Notes: generated by a model not told the origin, from the sequence alone. A stretch of DNA of 64,000 bases from Cenococcum geophilum 1.58 (GCA_001692895.1 KV748178.1:3830536-3894535), one strand, 5' to 3'; positions 13,200-24,799 are shown, numbered from the stretch's first letter. Numbers and translations are program-made.

Positions 13200-16100
13200 G
13201 TTTAACTGTTTGTAGTTAATGCATAATCTTAGTTTACTATTCTTCTTTAGTATAAACAGTACTAGATAACCTGCTAATAACTATAATAGTCTAATATATC
13301 CTTTTTATAAGTTCTCCTAGATAAACTCTTTAAGTACTCTACCTTCTTCTTTAGTAAGCTTATAGATTAGAAAGAACCTTAAACTTATTTCTAGTTCTAA
13401 CTCTATCTTATAGTCCTATACTATATACTCTAATAGCTTTTTACTTTCTAGTAACTATAGTTTCTTACTATACTTATAGTATCTCTTTAGTACGTAACTT
13501 AAGCCTTTTTCTATTTCTTTATATGTCGCTCTGACTTAGTACTATACTAACTTAGCTTATTATTATATCTTACGGCGTTAAGTATCTCTAATATTAACCT
13601 AACCTATAACCTAATTAATCTTTAGATTATATTTCTGTAACTAAGGCATTCCTAATACTGCCTTATTATTCCCTAATGGTAATATATTAAAAGATATCTC
13701 GATTTATCTTCCTTTAATAGTTAGCTAAATAGGTCCTGTTTTAAGATTAATAATACCTCCTTTATAGACTATTGGATCTCCTAAAATTATCACTAATAGG
13801 TAAGGTTGCTCCTTCTATCTATAAAGTAGTCCTATTTTCTTAACTGCTGCTAATAAAATATAGTTCCTTATTGCTTCACTATCTATTAGTGCCTCAAACT
13901 ATTAATCTTACTATTTAACTTATAAGTTTAAATATTGTCCCTAAATTCCTTTAAGGGTCTAAGGCTCTACTACTGGTTCCCTCTAGTCCTATAAGCCTCT
14001 ACTTTTCCTAACTATTAGCTACTAGATCCTATTTATACTTAGTCTAACTTAAGCTAATACTTAGTTTGCTTTTTATCTTTAATATGCTATAAATAGGTAT
14101 TCTCTAGATATTCCTACCATTGTTATTTATCTAGGCATTTTTCCGTAAGGAATCTTCCTGGTTAAAGTATTAAGTCCCCTTATTCTTATACTTCTACTAG
14201 GTGCTCACCATGTATATACTTAGCGTTTTAGTATTTTGCCTTATCCATTATCCAATATATTCTTATTAGATACTTTTAATTTTTATCTTTTAGTACTCTA
14301 TATATGTTATACGCATTATCCATACATGCTATCTATAATAGTATATAGTATACCTAGTATCTTAGGTTAACTCTTAGCTCGTTTTTATCCTTAAGTTTAA
14401 ACCTTTCTTATGTTAATCTAAGCGTCGCGACTTTATTCGCAGGTACTAAGATTTATCTTTTACTTCTCTAGTTCTCTAACTGCTCCTTTAGATCTTTTAA
14501 TGTTATAATTAAGGCCCCTTTAATGTAAGTTATAGCCTTTTCTATAATTGGGTAGTCTTAAACAACTTTCTCATCCAACCATATATAGAAATCTTCCTAC
14601 TCGTCGTTATATCGCTACCTATACCACTTTTAGTATAGCCCTTTAAGTGTATACGGCTTATCTATAAGAAAGTATCTCCTTATTACTGCGTCGTAATAGC
14701 CTTTTATATGTCGTTCCTTAAACCTAGTAGAAATCCCTAGATCCTCTTCTTATTCTAGTTTAATAAGCCACTTAGCTCTTAGTGTGCCTATTCTAGGCCT
14801 ATTAGTAATCCTTTATACTAGCGCTCTGTCCCTTATATATCCTAATATGCTAGATCTCTTATTTAGTTTCTGTTCTTGCTATAAGGTAATTCTTACTCTA
14901 AATTCCTCTATAGTTTCTTTCTTTTCGCGTCTCGCGATTAGATCCTTAAAGTCTTCTTACTTCTTAATCTTAGTATTAACTTTTTAATCTTTAGGCCGAA
15001 CACTATATTCTCCTAGTAAGTCTTCTAGGTCTATATATCTGTCTCCTAGCCTAACTGCTATTTATATCGCAGATTTTCTAATCCGTAAAGAAGCCTCTTG
15101 CCTCTTACTTATGGGTATCCTAATTCGCACTCCGAATTCTTAGTCCCTTAGATTCTTTAATCCTAAGCTTACTTCTAACTTAAGCTTAGCTCCCGCCTTA
15201 GTCCAACTAGGCGTCTTAAGTGTTCTTATCTTGTCTTAAGAGTCTTAAATCTCACTTATTTTATCTTAAGAATCTTATACCTATGGGAAACTCTATCCTA
15301 AGCTTATTCGTATATTCTTAAACTAAGCTACTGCTCTACTCTATCGGTTATTGTCTATAGTGGGTCCTTAAGCTTGCCTTATCTCGTCTTAAGAATCTTA
15401 GTTGTTTCTTATCTCGTTATAAGAATCTTAAGCTTTTAGCTTCTTGCCTTTATTAAGTGCCAAAGTGGTTTACTGTCCTACTTCTCTTACGTCTCGCAAA
15501 GCGATAGATATCGTGTCTAGTGGGGTTTCGATCCCTACTAATATTCCCTATTCTATAGTGGAATTATCCTCTACCTCTTATATAATATCTCCGATGGCTA
15601 CGCGTTCCTAGTAAACCGCTTTTATTACCTTATTGTTACGGAATATTTCGCCTTTATTAAATTTATTGTCCTTAATGTCCAATCTACAAACTAGTTTGTT
15701 AGTTCCTCTATACTCTATAGATTTTAGCTCCTATGGCTAATAGCTTATACCGTACTTAGCGTCTTTATAAATCTAGCATGCATTATTATAATAAAACGCG
15801 AAACTTCTAATTAAATACTCTTTTGTTCCTTATAGTATACTATTATCCCTTTATACGTGTGTGTCTTCTACTAGTCTAGTTCCCTTTATTATATAGTAAC
15901 TCTAACTATCTTTATAATCCCTTGCAAAATGACCTTATTTCCCGCAATTTATATAAGCTCTATCTTTAAACTATTAACTTTATTATAAAGTCCGCCTAAA
16001 TATCTTCTGCTATTAAGATCCCTAGTTTAGCCTCTACTCCTTAGTCCTATAATTACTAGATCCTTAACCTCTAGGTTTTTATAGTTTCTTACTCTATCTC

Positions 16101-16960
16101 TTATAGGTTTCTTTAGTACTACTTAAGTCTATTAGCTTTACGCTATACTATAGTTTTTAACTTAGCTTTAGTTATTACGTACTCTACGCCTTATATAACT
16201 ATANAACTCTATCCTAACCTCTCTTAGTCTATTCCCTTTAGTAGATCCTATTATTAATCTTTATCGCTTAATTTATTAGTTCCCTTAGGGTATCCGTATT
16301 TTTTATTAGAATAATTACGTCCTAGACTTTAGCCTTAAGTCCCTATTTATACTATGCTATAAGCGCCCTATTATTCCACTTAACTTATATTACTAATGTT
16401 TAAAACTATATTATATATTTAATTACTAAGGTTCGCTGCGTAATATCTTAGAGTTTTCTTTCCGCCGTAGTCACTGCCTTTAGGTCTCCGAATATTTATA
16501 TAAGTCGCTCTACGAATCTATTCTAGCTTAAAAACACGAACCGTACCTCTTAGTTCGTAGTCGTTATTCTATTCGCTTATATCTCTATAAAGAAAGGCTT
16601 AAACTATTTAAGTGCTCTTCCTATTAAGAATAATCCTGCGTACGCTATTTGATCTATAGGTGTTGCTAGCTTTACTCCTTCTTGCGCAACCTTAAAGTGC
16701 ATTTATATAAGGAATCCTTTAAGCTTTAATCTCTCTCCTAAGAATCTTTTAATCAATAGTAACTTAACCTTTACTACATCTATCCCGTTAATCCTATTTT
16801 TAAGTACTATATTATTCTCTGTTAACTAGTTAACTATTTCTTATAATTGTCCTACCGTTATAGGTTATTGCGAGTCAGTGTCCGCTATACTGGTATTACC
16901 CCCTAACCTTAAAGTAGTTGCTACCGTTAATGGCGTTATAGTGGCTGCTTTTAATGGCAT
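13200..16960 (-). pseudogene. Gypsy element B gag and pol N-terminal region (decayed)
   Basis: Read on the minus strand from ATG 16960-16958, a Gag-type protein can be followed through several TAG/TAA stops: MPLKAAT at the start, then a segment like LKGFLIQMHFKVAQ, then the retrotransposon-gag region, and a CCHC zinc knuckle relic (YINCGK-x-GHFARD) at about 15905-15960. The protease and the start of RT follow. The ambiguous base N16204 lies inside gag. The stops sit where Trp, Gln and Arg are expected, as RIP predicts. No intact gag or pol frame remains. Confidence 0.7.
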
Positions 16961-17005
16961 ATTGTTTGACTTTCTATACTTAATACTATAACTAGGTAGT
17001 AATTA

Positions 17006-17429
17006 TGTAACGGAACCTTATAGTAAGTACTACAGTAGGTTCTATTAATAGGCTAGGTGTATAGGTAATACAAGTTAAAGTTAACAAATAATAATAACTG
17101 GTGGAGTAGTTGCCTAATAGATTAACTCTAATTATATTCTAAGAATTACTATAAGGAAGGAACTATCTAGGTAGGGACTAAGGGTCCTTAAATACACAAC
17201 CGTACTCCTATAAAATCCTTCTTATACGTAATATACGTATACTCTATCTACTCTGTTACGGATTATATAGATCCTATAGATTATATAGATTATATCACGT
17301 GACCTTAGTTACCATTCCTTATTATATAGCTCTATCAGCTCTATTCTAGACCGTGCTTAAATTAACTAACTAGCTTCTTCTAACTCTTCTCTAAGTAGTT
17401 GTAATATTGTACTTAAAGCGTCCGTAATA
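17006..17429 (-). repeat. 5' LTR of Gypsy element B
   Basis: 424 bp and the same length as the partner at 6037-6460. It is followed by the target duplication tatat (17430-17434) and then by the resumed RT sequence of element A. The gag start codon of B lies 46 bp beyond it on the minus strand. Confidence 0.87.
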
Positions 17430-17434
17430 TATAT

Positions 17435-20400
17435 AACCTAAGTTTTCCGTTTTTCTTTAATATGAATAGTACTAGATAACCTACTAATAACTGCAATAGT
17501 CTAATATATCCCTTTCGTAAGTTTTCTTAAATAAACTCTTTAAGTGCTCTAGACTCTTTTTTAGTAAGCTTATAGGTTAAAAAGAACCTTAGACTTATTT
17601 CTAGTTTTAACTCTATTTTATAGTCCCATACTATATAATCTACTAGCTTTTTACTTTTTAGACTTTATAGTTTCTTGCTATACTTATAGTATCTCTTTAG
17701 TATATAACTTAAGCCTCGCTTAATCTCTTTATATATCGCTTTAACTTAGTACTATACTAACTTAGTTTATTATTATATTTTATAGTATTAAGTATCTTTA
17801 ATATTAACCTGACCTATAATCTAATTAATCCTTAGGTTATATTCCTATAACTAAGGCATTCCTAATACTACCTTATCCCGTCCTAATAGTAGGATATTAA
17901 AAGATATTTTAATTTATCTTCCTTTAATAGTTATCTAAATAGGTCCTATTTTAAGATTAATAATCCCTCCTTTATAGGCTATTAGATCTCCTAAAATTAT
18001 AACTAATAGGTAAGATTATTCCTTCTATCTGTAAGGTAATCCTATTCTCTTAACTGCTATTAGTAAAATATAGTTTTACGTTACTCTACTATTTATTAGC
18101 GCTTTAAACTGCTAATTTTACTATTTAACTTATAAATTTAGGTGTTGTCCTTAAATTCCTTTAAGGGTCTAAAGCTCTACCACTAGCTCCCTCTAGTCCT
18201 GTAGGCCTTTACTTTTTCTAACTATTAGCTATTTAATTCTTATATACTTAGCTCGCTCTTTAGCTAATACCTAGTTTACTTTTTATCTTTAATATACTAT
18301 AGACATATATTCTTTAGGCATTTCTACTACTATTATCTATCTAAGTGTTTTTCCGTAAGGAATCTTTTTAGTTAAAATATTAAGTTTCCTAACTCTTAAA
18401 CTTTTACTAAATGCCAGCTATGTATATACTTAGTATTTCTATACTATTGCTTATTTAGCGCCTAATATATCCTTATAGGGTATTTCCAATTCTTTTCCTT
18501 TGGATTTCTATGCATTTTATATATATCGTCCATATATATAATCTATAATAGCGTATAGTATACTAGGTACTTTAGGTTAACTCTTAACTTGTCTTTATCT
18601 TTAAGTTTAAACCTTTATTATGTTAATCTAAACGTTATAACTTTATTTATAGGTACTAAGATACGTCTTTTGCTTCTTTAGTCCTCTAATTATTTCTTTA
18701 GATCCTTTAATATTATAATTAAGGCTCCTTTAATATAAGTTATAGCCTTCTCTATAATTGGGTGGTTTTAGATAACTTATTTATCTAACTATATATAGAA
18801 ATCTTTTTACTTATCGTTATGTCGCTATCTATACTACTTTTAGTACAGTTACTAGAGTATATACGGCTTATCCATAAAGAAATATCTTTTTATTACTACG
18901 TTGTAATAGCCTTTAGTATATCGTTCTTTAAATCTAATAGGGATCCCTAAATCCTCTTCGTTTTCTAGTTTAGTAAGCCACTTAGCTCTTAGTATGCCTA
19001 CTTTAGGCCTATTAGTGATTCTTCGTACTAGTGCTTTATCCCTTATACGTCCTAATATACTAGATCTCTTATCTAGTTTCTATTCTTACTATATAATAAT
19101 TCTTTATCTAAACTCTTCTATAGTTTCCTTTAGTTTACGTCTTATAGATAGATCCTTAAAGTCTTCTTACTTTTTAATTTTAGTATTAACATTTCAATCC
19201 GGTTACTAAGTCTTACTTGCAATTTCTTTAATAGTCCTTATTCTGTTGCTAAATTCTTAGTTCTATAAGATTTTTAATCCTAAGCTTGCTTCTATCTTAA
19301 GCTTAGCTTTAGCCTTAGTTTAACTAGGCTTACTTAGTGTTCTTATCTCGTCTTAAGAGTCTTAAATCTCACTTATCTTATCTTAAGAATCTTATACCTT
19401 TAGGAAACTTCATCCTAAGCTTATTTATATATTACTAAACTAAGCCGTTACTCTGCTTTATTAGTTATTGTCCGTTATAGGTCCTTAAGCTTACCTTATC
19501 TTATCTTAAGAATCTTAAGCTTTTGGCCTTTTACCTTTATTAAGTGCCAAAGTAGTTTACTGTCCTACTTTTCTTGTATTTTATAAAGCGATAGACATTA
19601 TATCTAGTAGGGTCTTAATCCCTACTAATGTTCCCTGTTTTATAGTGGAATTATTCTCTACCTCTTATATAACATCTCTAAGGTTTACTCACTCCTAGTA
19701 AGCGGCCTATATTGCCTTATTGTTATAAAATATTTCGCCTATATTAAATTTATCGTCCTTAATATCCGATCTATAAACTGGTTTATTAGTTCCTCTATAT
19801 TCTATTAAATATAGCTCCTATAGCTAATAACTTACGCCATACTTAGCGTCCTTATAAATTTAGTATGTATTATTATAATAAAATATAAAACTTTTAATTA
19901 AATATTCTTTTGTTCCTTATAGTATATTATTGTCCCTTTATACATGTATATCGTCTGCTAGTCTTATCCCTTTTATTATATAGTAACTCTGCCTACTTCT
20001 ATAGTCTCTAACGTAATAACCCTATTTTCCGCAATTTATATAAGCTCCTTCTTTAAACTATTTTTCTTGCTATAGAGTCTACCTAAACGTCTTCTACTAT
20101 TAAGATCCCTAGTTTAGCCTCTGCTTTTTAAACCTCTAATTACTTAATTCTTATCCTCTAGGTTTCTATAATTTCTTATTTTACTTCCTAGATTCTTTAG
20201 TACTACTTAGGTCCATTAACTCTACGCCATACTATAGTTTTTAACTTAGCTTTAGTTATTGCGTGCTTTACGCCTTATATAACTATAGAACTCTATCTTA
20301 ACCTTTTTTAGCCTATTCCCTTTAGTAGATCTAATTATTAATCTTAATCGCTTAATCTATTAGTTCCTATAGAGTGTCCGTATCTTCTATTAGGATAATT

Positions 20401-21086
20401 ATATTCTAAACTTTAGCCTTAAGTCCTTACTTATACTGTGCTATAAGCGCCTTATTATTCCACTCTATTTATATTACTAATATCTAGAACTATGTTTATA
20501 TACTTAATTGCTAAGGTTTATTACGTAATATCTTAGAGTTTTCTTTCTACTATGGTTACTACCTCTAGGTCTTTAAATATTTATATAAGTTGCTTCGTAA
20601 ACCCTTCCTAGCTTATAAATATAAACCGTACTTTTTAATTAGTGGTTGTTATTCTATTTACTTATATTTCCGTAAGGTAAAGCTTAAACTATTTAAGTGC
20701 CCTTTCTAATAGAAATAGTCCCGTATATACTATTCGATCTATAGGTATTAGCAGCTTTGCTCCTTCTTACGTTACCTTAAAGTATATTTATATAAGGAAT
20801 CCTTTAAGTTTTAATCTTTCTCCTATATACCTTTTAATTAATAGTAGCTTAATCTTTACTACTCCTATCCCGTTAATCCTATTTTCTAACATTATATTAT
20901 TTTCTATTAGCTGGTTAACTATCTCTTATAGTTATCTAACCGTTATAGGTTGCTATAAGTTAGTATCTGCTATACTAGTGTCGTTACCTAGCCTTAAAGT
21001 AGTTGCCGCCGTCAATAGCGTTATAGTGGCTGCTTTTGGTGGCATGTTATTTAACTTTATTAATACTGTAACCTTAGTAGTAAATG
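17435..21086 (-). pseudogene. Gypsy element A gag and pol N-terminal region (decayed)
   Basis: The right-hand part of element A between B and the 5' LTR. It is collinear with 13210-17005 of element B, so gag lies at about 20000-21045 and RT ends at the left edge. A zinc-knuckle relic is at about 20000-20060. The gag start relic corresponds to ggcatgttatt near 21040. It is broken throughout by TA-rich stops and has no usable frame longer than about 70 codons. Confidence 0.7.
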
Positions 21087-21506
21087 TATAATAAAGCCTT
21101 ATAGTAGGAACTATGGTAGACTTATTAATAGGCTAGGTATATAGGTAAATAAGAAGTTAACAACGTAATAATAACTAGTGGAGTAGTTGCCTAACAGATT
21201 AACTCTAATTATATTCTAAGATTTACTATAAAGGAGAGAACTATCTAGGTAGGGACTATGGTCCTTTAAATATACAACCGTACTCCTAAGAAATCCCCTT
21301 TATATATAAGGTACGTGTTATATATATTATACGTACGTTCCCTTTATACACTGCATATACTACGTACAACGTCATATAACCTTGGTTACTATTCCTCGTC
21401 ACATAGCTCTACCGGCTCCATTCTGGACCGTGCCTAAATTAACCAACTAGCTTCCTCCGACTCCTCTCTAAGTAGTCGTAACATTGTACTTAAAGCGTTT
21501 GTAACA
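21087..21506 (-). repeat. 5' LTR of Gypsy element A
   Basis: 420 bp, the same length as its partner at 2271-2690. It ends gtaaca, followed directly by the target duplication ctaag (21507-21511). It keeps more C and G than the other copy, so it is closer to the unmutated LTR. Confidence 0.85.
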
Positions 21507-21898
21507 CTAAGGAAGGCCTCTATAACGGCACCTATATAGTTATTACGCGTATAGACAGTCGCTGTATTAAAGCTTAGATACTTAGCGGTAGCTTTTATAG
21601 CTAGATGCGGCTAATCCCTTATATTAAGCTTACCTCTACAGAGGGAGAACTGCTATTTATTATTAGTAGAAGGCAGTTTCTAATCCGGCTATGCTTTGCT
21701 GTAACCGTAAATGGATTATAAGGGCAGTCTTTTAACTTTATTAGGGTTAATTTACGTATATAGGTCTTTACGCATAGGCAGCTATATATTACACTATTAA
21801 GAGTAACGGATATATACGGGCTTTTACTATTACTGCTACAGAATGGGGATACTATAACTGCTAATATTATATATTCAGAGGTATTACTGCACTCTTAG
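21507..21898 (+). pseudogene. Helitron Pif1-like helicase, C-terminal half
   Basis: This continues the frame broken at 2270. The residues NLYPK before the insertion join EGLYNGT after it, once one copy of the ctaag duplication is dropped. The following segment has the helicase C-terminal motifs of Helitrons: YIVITRI, a stretch like LTSTEGELxFIISRRQFPI, then VNGLQGQSF (the KSQGQ-type motif VI region), then a TLLRVTD segment (normally ALSRVTD), and an end like IYSEVLLHS with a stop at 21896-21898. It is less RIP-damaged than the Gypsy layers. It shows that the insertion hit the coding sequence of an existing Helitron. Confidence 0.7.
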
Positions 21899-22251
21899 TG
21901 TTTTACTAGCGGTTATGGGCTAAGACGCGGGGGGACAGTATGGTGGCAGTAGTGGCAGTAGGGTAGTAGCAGGGCAGTAGTAGGGCAGTACTTAGTTTAG
22001 AAGGACAAAAGCCCGCCGTAGGCGCGAGAAATCTATTAGATTTCTCGTATCTTTAATACTCTCTCTACTAATTATATTATTTTAAGAACTATCGTTTTTA
22101 TATTTAATGTTAGGTAAGCTTTAGAATACCTATATATACTTAGTATATGCGTAGCATATAGTTATACATACTAACTAGTAGGCCGTTTAACTATCTTGCT
22201 GTACTCTTATTTACTTTAGTATGTGTATATATATATATGTCCGTATATCTA

Positions 22252-22393
22252 TCCCTTGCAACGTCAGGGTCCTCAGAGTAAGTGGTCCGTGCAGGAAAAC
22301 CCACAAATTTCTAAGTACAGGCACCGAATCTAGCTAATTTGATTGGTTAGTTCTTATCGATAACCTGAGGACCCATTTTGACGTTGCAAGGGA
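22252..22393. mobile_element. MITE, 142 bp, TA target duplication
   Basis: Perfect 15-bp terminal inverted repeats (TCCCTTGCAACGTCA at 22252-22266 and its mirror at 22379-22393), flanked by TA at 22250-22251 and 22394-22395, as in Tc1/mariner-pogo derived MITEs. The inside is related to 26991-27270 and 27660-27960 (shared ttatcgataagaac and cacggaccacttactc). It is not RIP-degraded, unlike the DNA to its left. Confidence 0.75.
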
Positions 22394-22405
22394 TATGCCT
22401 ATATA

Positions 22406-22428
22406 CATATGCGTAGCATATGCCCTAG
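22406..22428 (+). other. Proposed Helitron 3' terminus (hairpin plus CTAG)
   Basis: CATATGC, a GTA loop and GCATATG form a 7-bp hairpin at 22406-22422, followed by CC and CTAG (22425-22428). A similar tatgcgtagcata motif recurs near 22146. This matches the Helitron 3' architecture, but the base after CTAG is A, not the usual T. Confidence 0.4.
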
Positions 22429-22743
22429 ATATTTTGGTTTATGCGGTCGCTTAAGTTAAATGTGGCTACCAATGCGCCTTTTTCCGGCGCTCCATCGGTG
22501 ACCCCGTTCAGCTTTCGCCGACCCCATTCGGTGACCCTGTTCAACTTTCCCGTGACCCTGCTCAGCTGCACCCCGGAATCAGCCTCAGACGTGATTTCCG
22601 GTGGTTTCGCACAAATGTAGTTAGTCAGCTTGCGGACCGATTGAAAATCCGCACCAACGGAATCGCGTCTGGGCCTGCTGGGGCAAAGATCGTCAAGCGT
22701 CGATATATGGACCTTACTCAATCTACATCAACACATTTTCGCT
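22429..22743 (+). promoter_or_regulatory. Upstream region of the NOSIP-type gene
   Basis: Composition switches here from AT-rich repeat to normal genic DNA. Three imperfect copies of a GGTGACCC-x-GTTCA-x-CTTTC-type unit lie at 22497-22518, 22530-22551 and 22552-22571. No other gene is visible before the start codon at 22744. Confidence 0.4.
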
Positions 22744-23999
22744 ATGGCGCATAGTAGTAAGGCCCACAATTTTATTTCTGACCTTCTCACCGCCGGACTA
22801 ACATTACCCAGAACGAAACACATCTCTCGCCTTCTTCACGGCCTATGAGCGCGCCGAACTCAAATCCACCTGGGGCTCACAATCCACACGCCTAAATAGG
22901 GATTCGTTTCTCCCATTCGGCTCCTGTCAACTCTGCCTCCTCCCTGCTGTTGACCCTGTCGCCTGCTCCTCCGGCGACCTATTCTGTCGTGAATGCGCCG
23001 TGAGTAATTTGCTGGCGCAGCGTAAGGAGATAAAGCGATTGGATAAAGCGCTGGAGAAGCAGAGGAAGGAGGAAAAGGAAGGGAGGACAAGGGAGGATGA
23101 AGAAGCAAGAGAGAGGGCCGTACAAGAATTTGAGGCCGTGCAAATGGGATTAGAAGTGAAACTCGGAAGTGGAGGAAATGTGGTTGGGAGAGAGGGAGGA
23201 AAGGTGGTTGTTGAGCGGGGAGAGGTGAAGGAGGGAAGGGGGAAGAAACGGAAGTTTGAGATTGATGAGGAAGAGCTTTTGAGGATCGCAAGAGAAGAGA
23301 GGGGACGCGCAAAGACTGCGCTCAGCGAGGAGAAGGTACTCGGAAATTCACGATCCGTCATTATACCCGTTATTCCATTGTCGACTACCTGATGCCCGGA
23401 GCTAACTTTCGATGTCTGTATAGAAAGCTGCCCTTCCGCACCTCCCCTCATTTTGGGTTCCCTCACAAACTCCTTCTGCCAACCCCTCCAGCGCAACGCT
23501 CTCGTCTACCAGCTCCCGGAAACCTCAACCAACCTGCCCTGTGTCAAGCCCGGCCTCCCCTCATGAGCTCTCCCTTAAAACTCTTACCAGTGTTCATTTC
23601 ACTGAAGAAAAATCCTCTGATTCCAGCACTGCCACTCGCAGCTGCCCTAGTTGCCGTAAAGCTCTCACTAACTCTACAAAGGCCATGCTAGTTATCCCAT
23701 GTGGTCATGTTCTTTGCAAACCCTGCGTGATGAAGTTCATGACGCCACAACATAGACATAATCATGAGCCGCACAACCCAGACCCAGAACCGGACACAAT
23801 ACACTGTTACGTGTGTGACGCGGATCTGAGCTCGGTACCTGAGAAGCACGAAAAGAAAACAAAGGAAGGGAAAGAGAGCAAGAAAGACAAAGAAAAAGGC
23901 CTGAAGCCTGGCTTAGTGGAGATTAAGAGTGAAGGGACTGGATTTGCGGGTGGCGGTAAAAACGTGGTAAAAAGGGAGGGTGTCGCATTTCAGTGTTGA
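22744..23999 (+). CDS. NOSIP: NOSIP-family RING/U-box-like E3 ubiquitin ligase
   Basis: A homologue of nitric oxide synthase-interacting protein, a nuclear/cytosolic RING-type ubiquitin ligase also found with the spliceosome. Exons are 22744-22756, 22812-23335 and 23424-23999 (370 residues). The 55-bp first intron starts gtaagg, has a ctaac branch site and ends cccag. The second (88 bp) starts gtactc and ends tatag. The first 13 bases supply MAHS before [14 protein letters not shown], the family's usual N-terminus. An N-terminal zinc finger ([16 protein letters not shown], then DLFCRECAV) covers about residues 50-80. A charged coiled coil rich in Glu, Lys and Arg follows (about 85-180). LPSFWVPS marks the middle. 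A C-terminal RING-like domain ([27 protein letters not shown]) lies at about 253-310, followed by a Lys-rich tail. Confidence 0.9.
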
Positions 24000-24799
24000 T
24001 AAAGCTGAGTTCCAAAGTACCGGAGTAAATGCATATAGAACGGCGTTAGGGTACTGGTATTGAAGGGCTATGGAAGATATTATGTCACGTTTTGGCAGTG
24101 ATACCCGAGAAAAACGTAATCGGTAGGAGTCATCGTCCATTGCCTTTGAAAATAGCAGCTTGGTTCTTATGCATGCAAACAAAACTCTCTTTGAAGGTCT
24201 CTTAATATGTCAGGGGGGATTTGGGAGTAATGCCAAGCGGGGAACAATGAAAAACGCCTCATGTGTTAAGTTACTGGGCCATTCCTAACAAGGCCAAACG
24301 CACTCTTCTACAACCAGATTTCCATTATCCGATCCTGGCTGGTCAGTCCGAACCTCCGTTTCATTGTTTAATTGTGTAGAGGTACTAAAGACTCACATCA
24401 ATATACGTTAGTGAATGACTTTAACAGTCATGAATGCGAGCTATCCGCGCTTTTGGCCGCTTTCAAAATCCTTTCTATAAAATCAAAGAAATTCCAGCTC
24501 AGCTCGTGAGCGAGCACTTTTACGCTTCTTTCCTCTACGGTCTTCACAGAAGCCCTAAGCTACCGTTACCTCAATTTCATACTCACTTTAACATCGACCT
24601 TTAGTAATAGTCTTCCACAAGACAACCATTTTCAAGTTTTCCAAATATCAATCCACATTCACCTATTGATAGTAACCGAGTTCAGCATACTCATAGTCAC
24701 TATCACATCCCGGACGAAATCCTATCGAGCAATTCCGACGGTTCTTAGCCCACCCCTAGCCCACCCAATAGTGTGGTACGCCATATCCAATCTGCCCCA
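24000..24799. other. Intergenic, no gene recognised
   Basis: Between the NOSIP-type stop and the triplicated leader of the small Cys-rich gene. No frame with family features was seen. The last 200 bp probably include the promoter of the gene that follows. Confidence 0.5.

Larger units (their letters stand above)
6037..17429 (-). mobile_element. Chromodomain Ty3/Gypsy element B (inner), RIP-degraded
   Basis: An LTR retrotransposon inserted into the reverse-transcriptase region of element A. LTRs of 424 bp (6037-6460 and 17006-17429) are flanked by tatat at 6032-6036 and 17430-17434. Removing B and one tatat restores the sequence found in the homologous RT stretch of B itself (about 13205-13235). 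Coding on the minus strand: gag starts at 16960 (MPLKAAT), zinc knuckle about 15905-15960, protease about 13500-13900, RT about 12600-13250, RNase H about 12100-12550, integrase split by the Harbinger element (about 7700-8400 and 11830-12000), and chromodomain about 7230-7370 (YEVK-x-IGYTKTT). It is the same family as A but a distinct subfamily by LTR sequence. Confidence 0.88.
2271..21506 (-). mobile_element. Chromodomain Ty3/Gypsy element A (outer), RIP-degraded
   Basis: A complete LTR retrotransposon, interrupted by element B at 6037-17429. The two 420-bp LTRs (2271-2690 and 21087-21506) are flanked by the same 5-bp target duplication, ctaag, at 2266-2270 and 21507-21511. Coding is on the minus strand, so gag lies at the right and integrase at the left. 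A zinc-knuckle relic (NCGK) lies at about 20000-20060, reverse transcriptase (KIDLRxAYHxIRI type) at about 5860-5940, integrase at about 3900-5000, and a C-terminal chromodomain at about 3470-3610. All frames are broken by stops at former Trp and Gln codons. It belongs to the chromovirus clade of fungal Metaviridae. Confidence 0.85.
1..22428 (+). mobile_element. Helitron, RIP-degraded, host of nested insertions
   Basis: The outermost layer of the left repeat block. Its Rep/helicase protein would belong to the rolling-circle Helitron class. The helicase is readable on the + strand in two parts that join in frame once the Gypsy insertion (2271-21506) and one copy of its 5-bp target duplication are disregarded. 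The proposed 3' end is the hairpin 22406-22422 (7-bp arms, GTA loop) followed by CTAG at 22425-22428, the usual Helitron arrangement. After that the base composition changes abruptly to gene-like DNA. The 5' end is not visible and may lie before the window; the Rep domain was not recognised in 1-1200. Many in-frame TAG/TAA codons replace Trp, Gln and Arg, so the element is dead. Confidence 0.6.

Noticed and set aside
22425-22721. 98-codon minus-strand frame
   Set aside because: Covers the repeated GGTGACCC promoter units and has no family features; probably chance.
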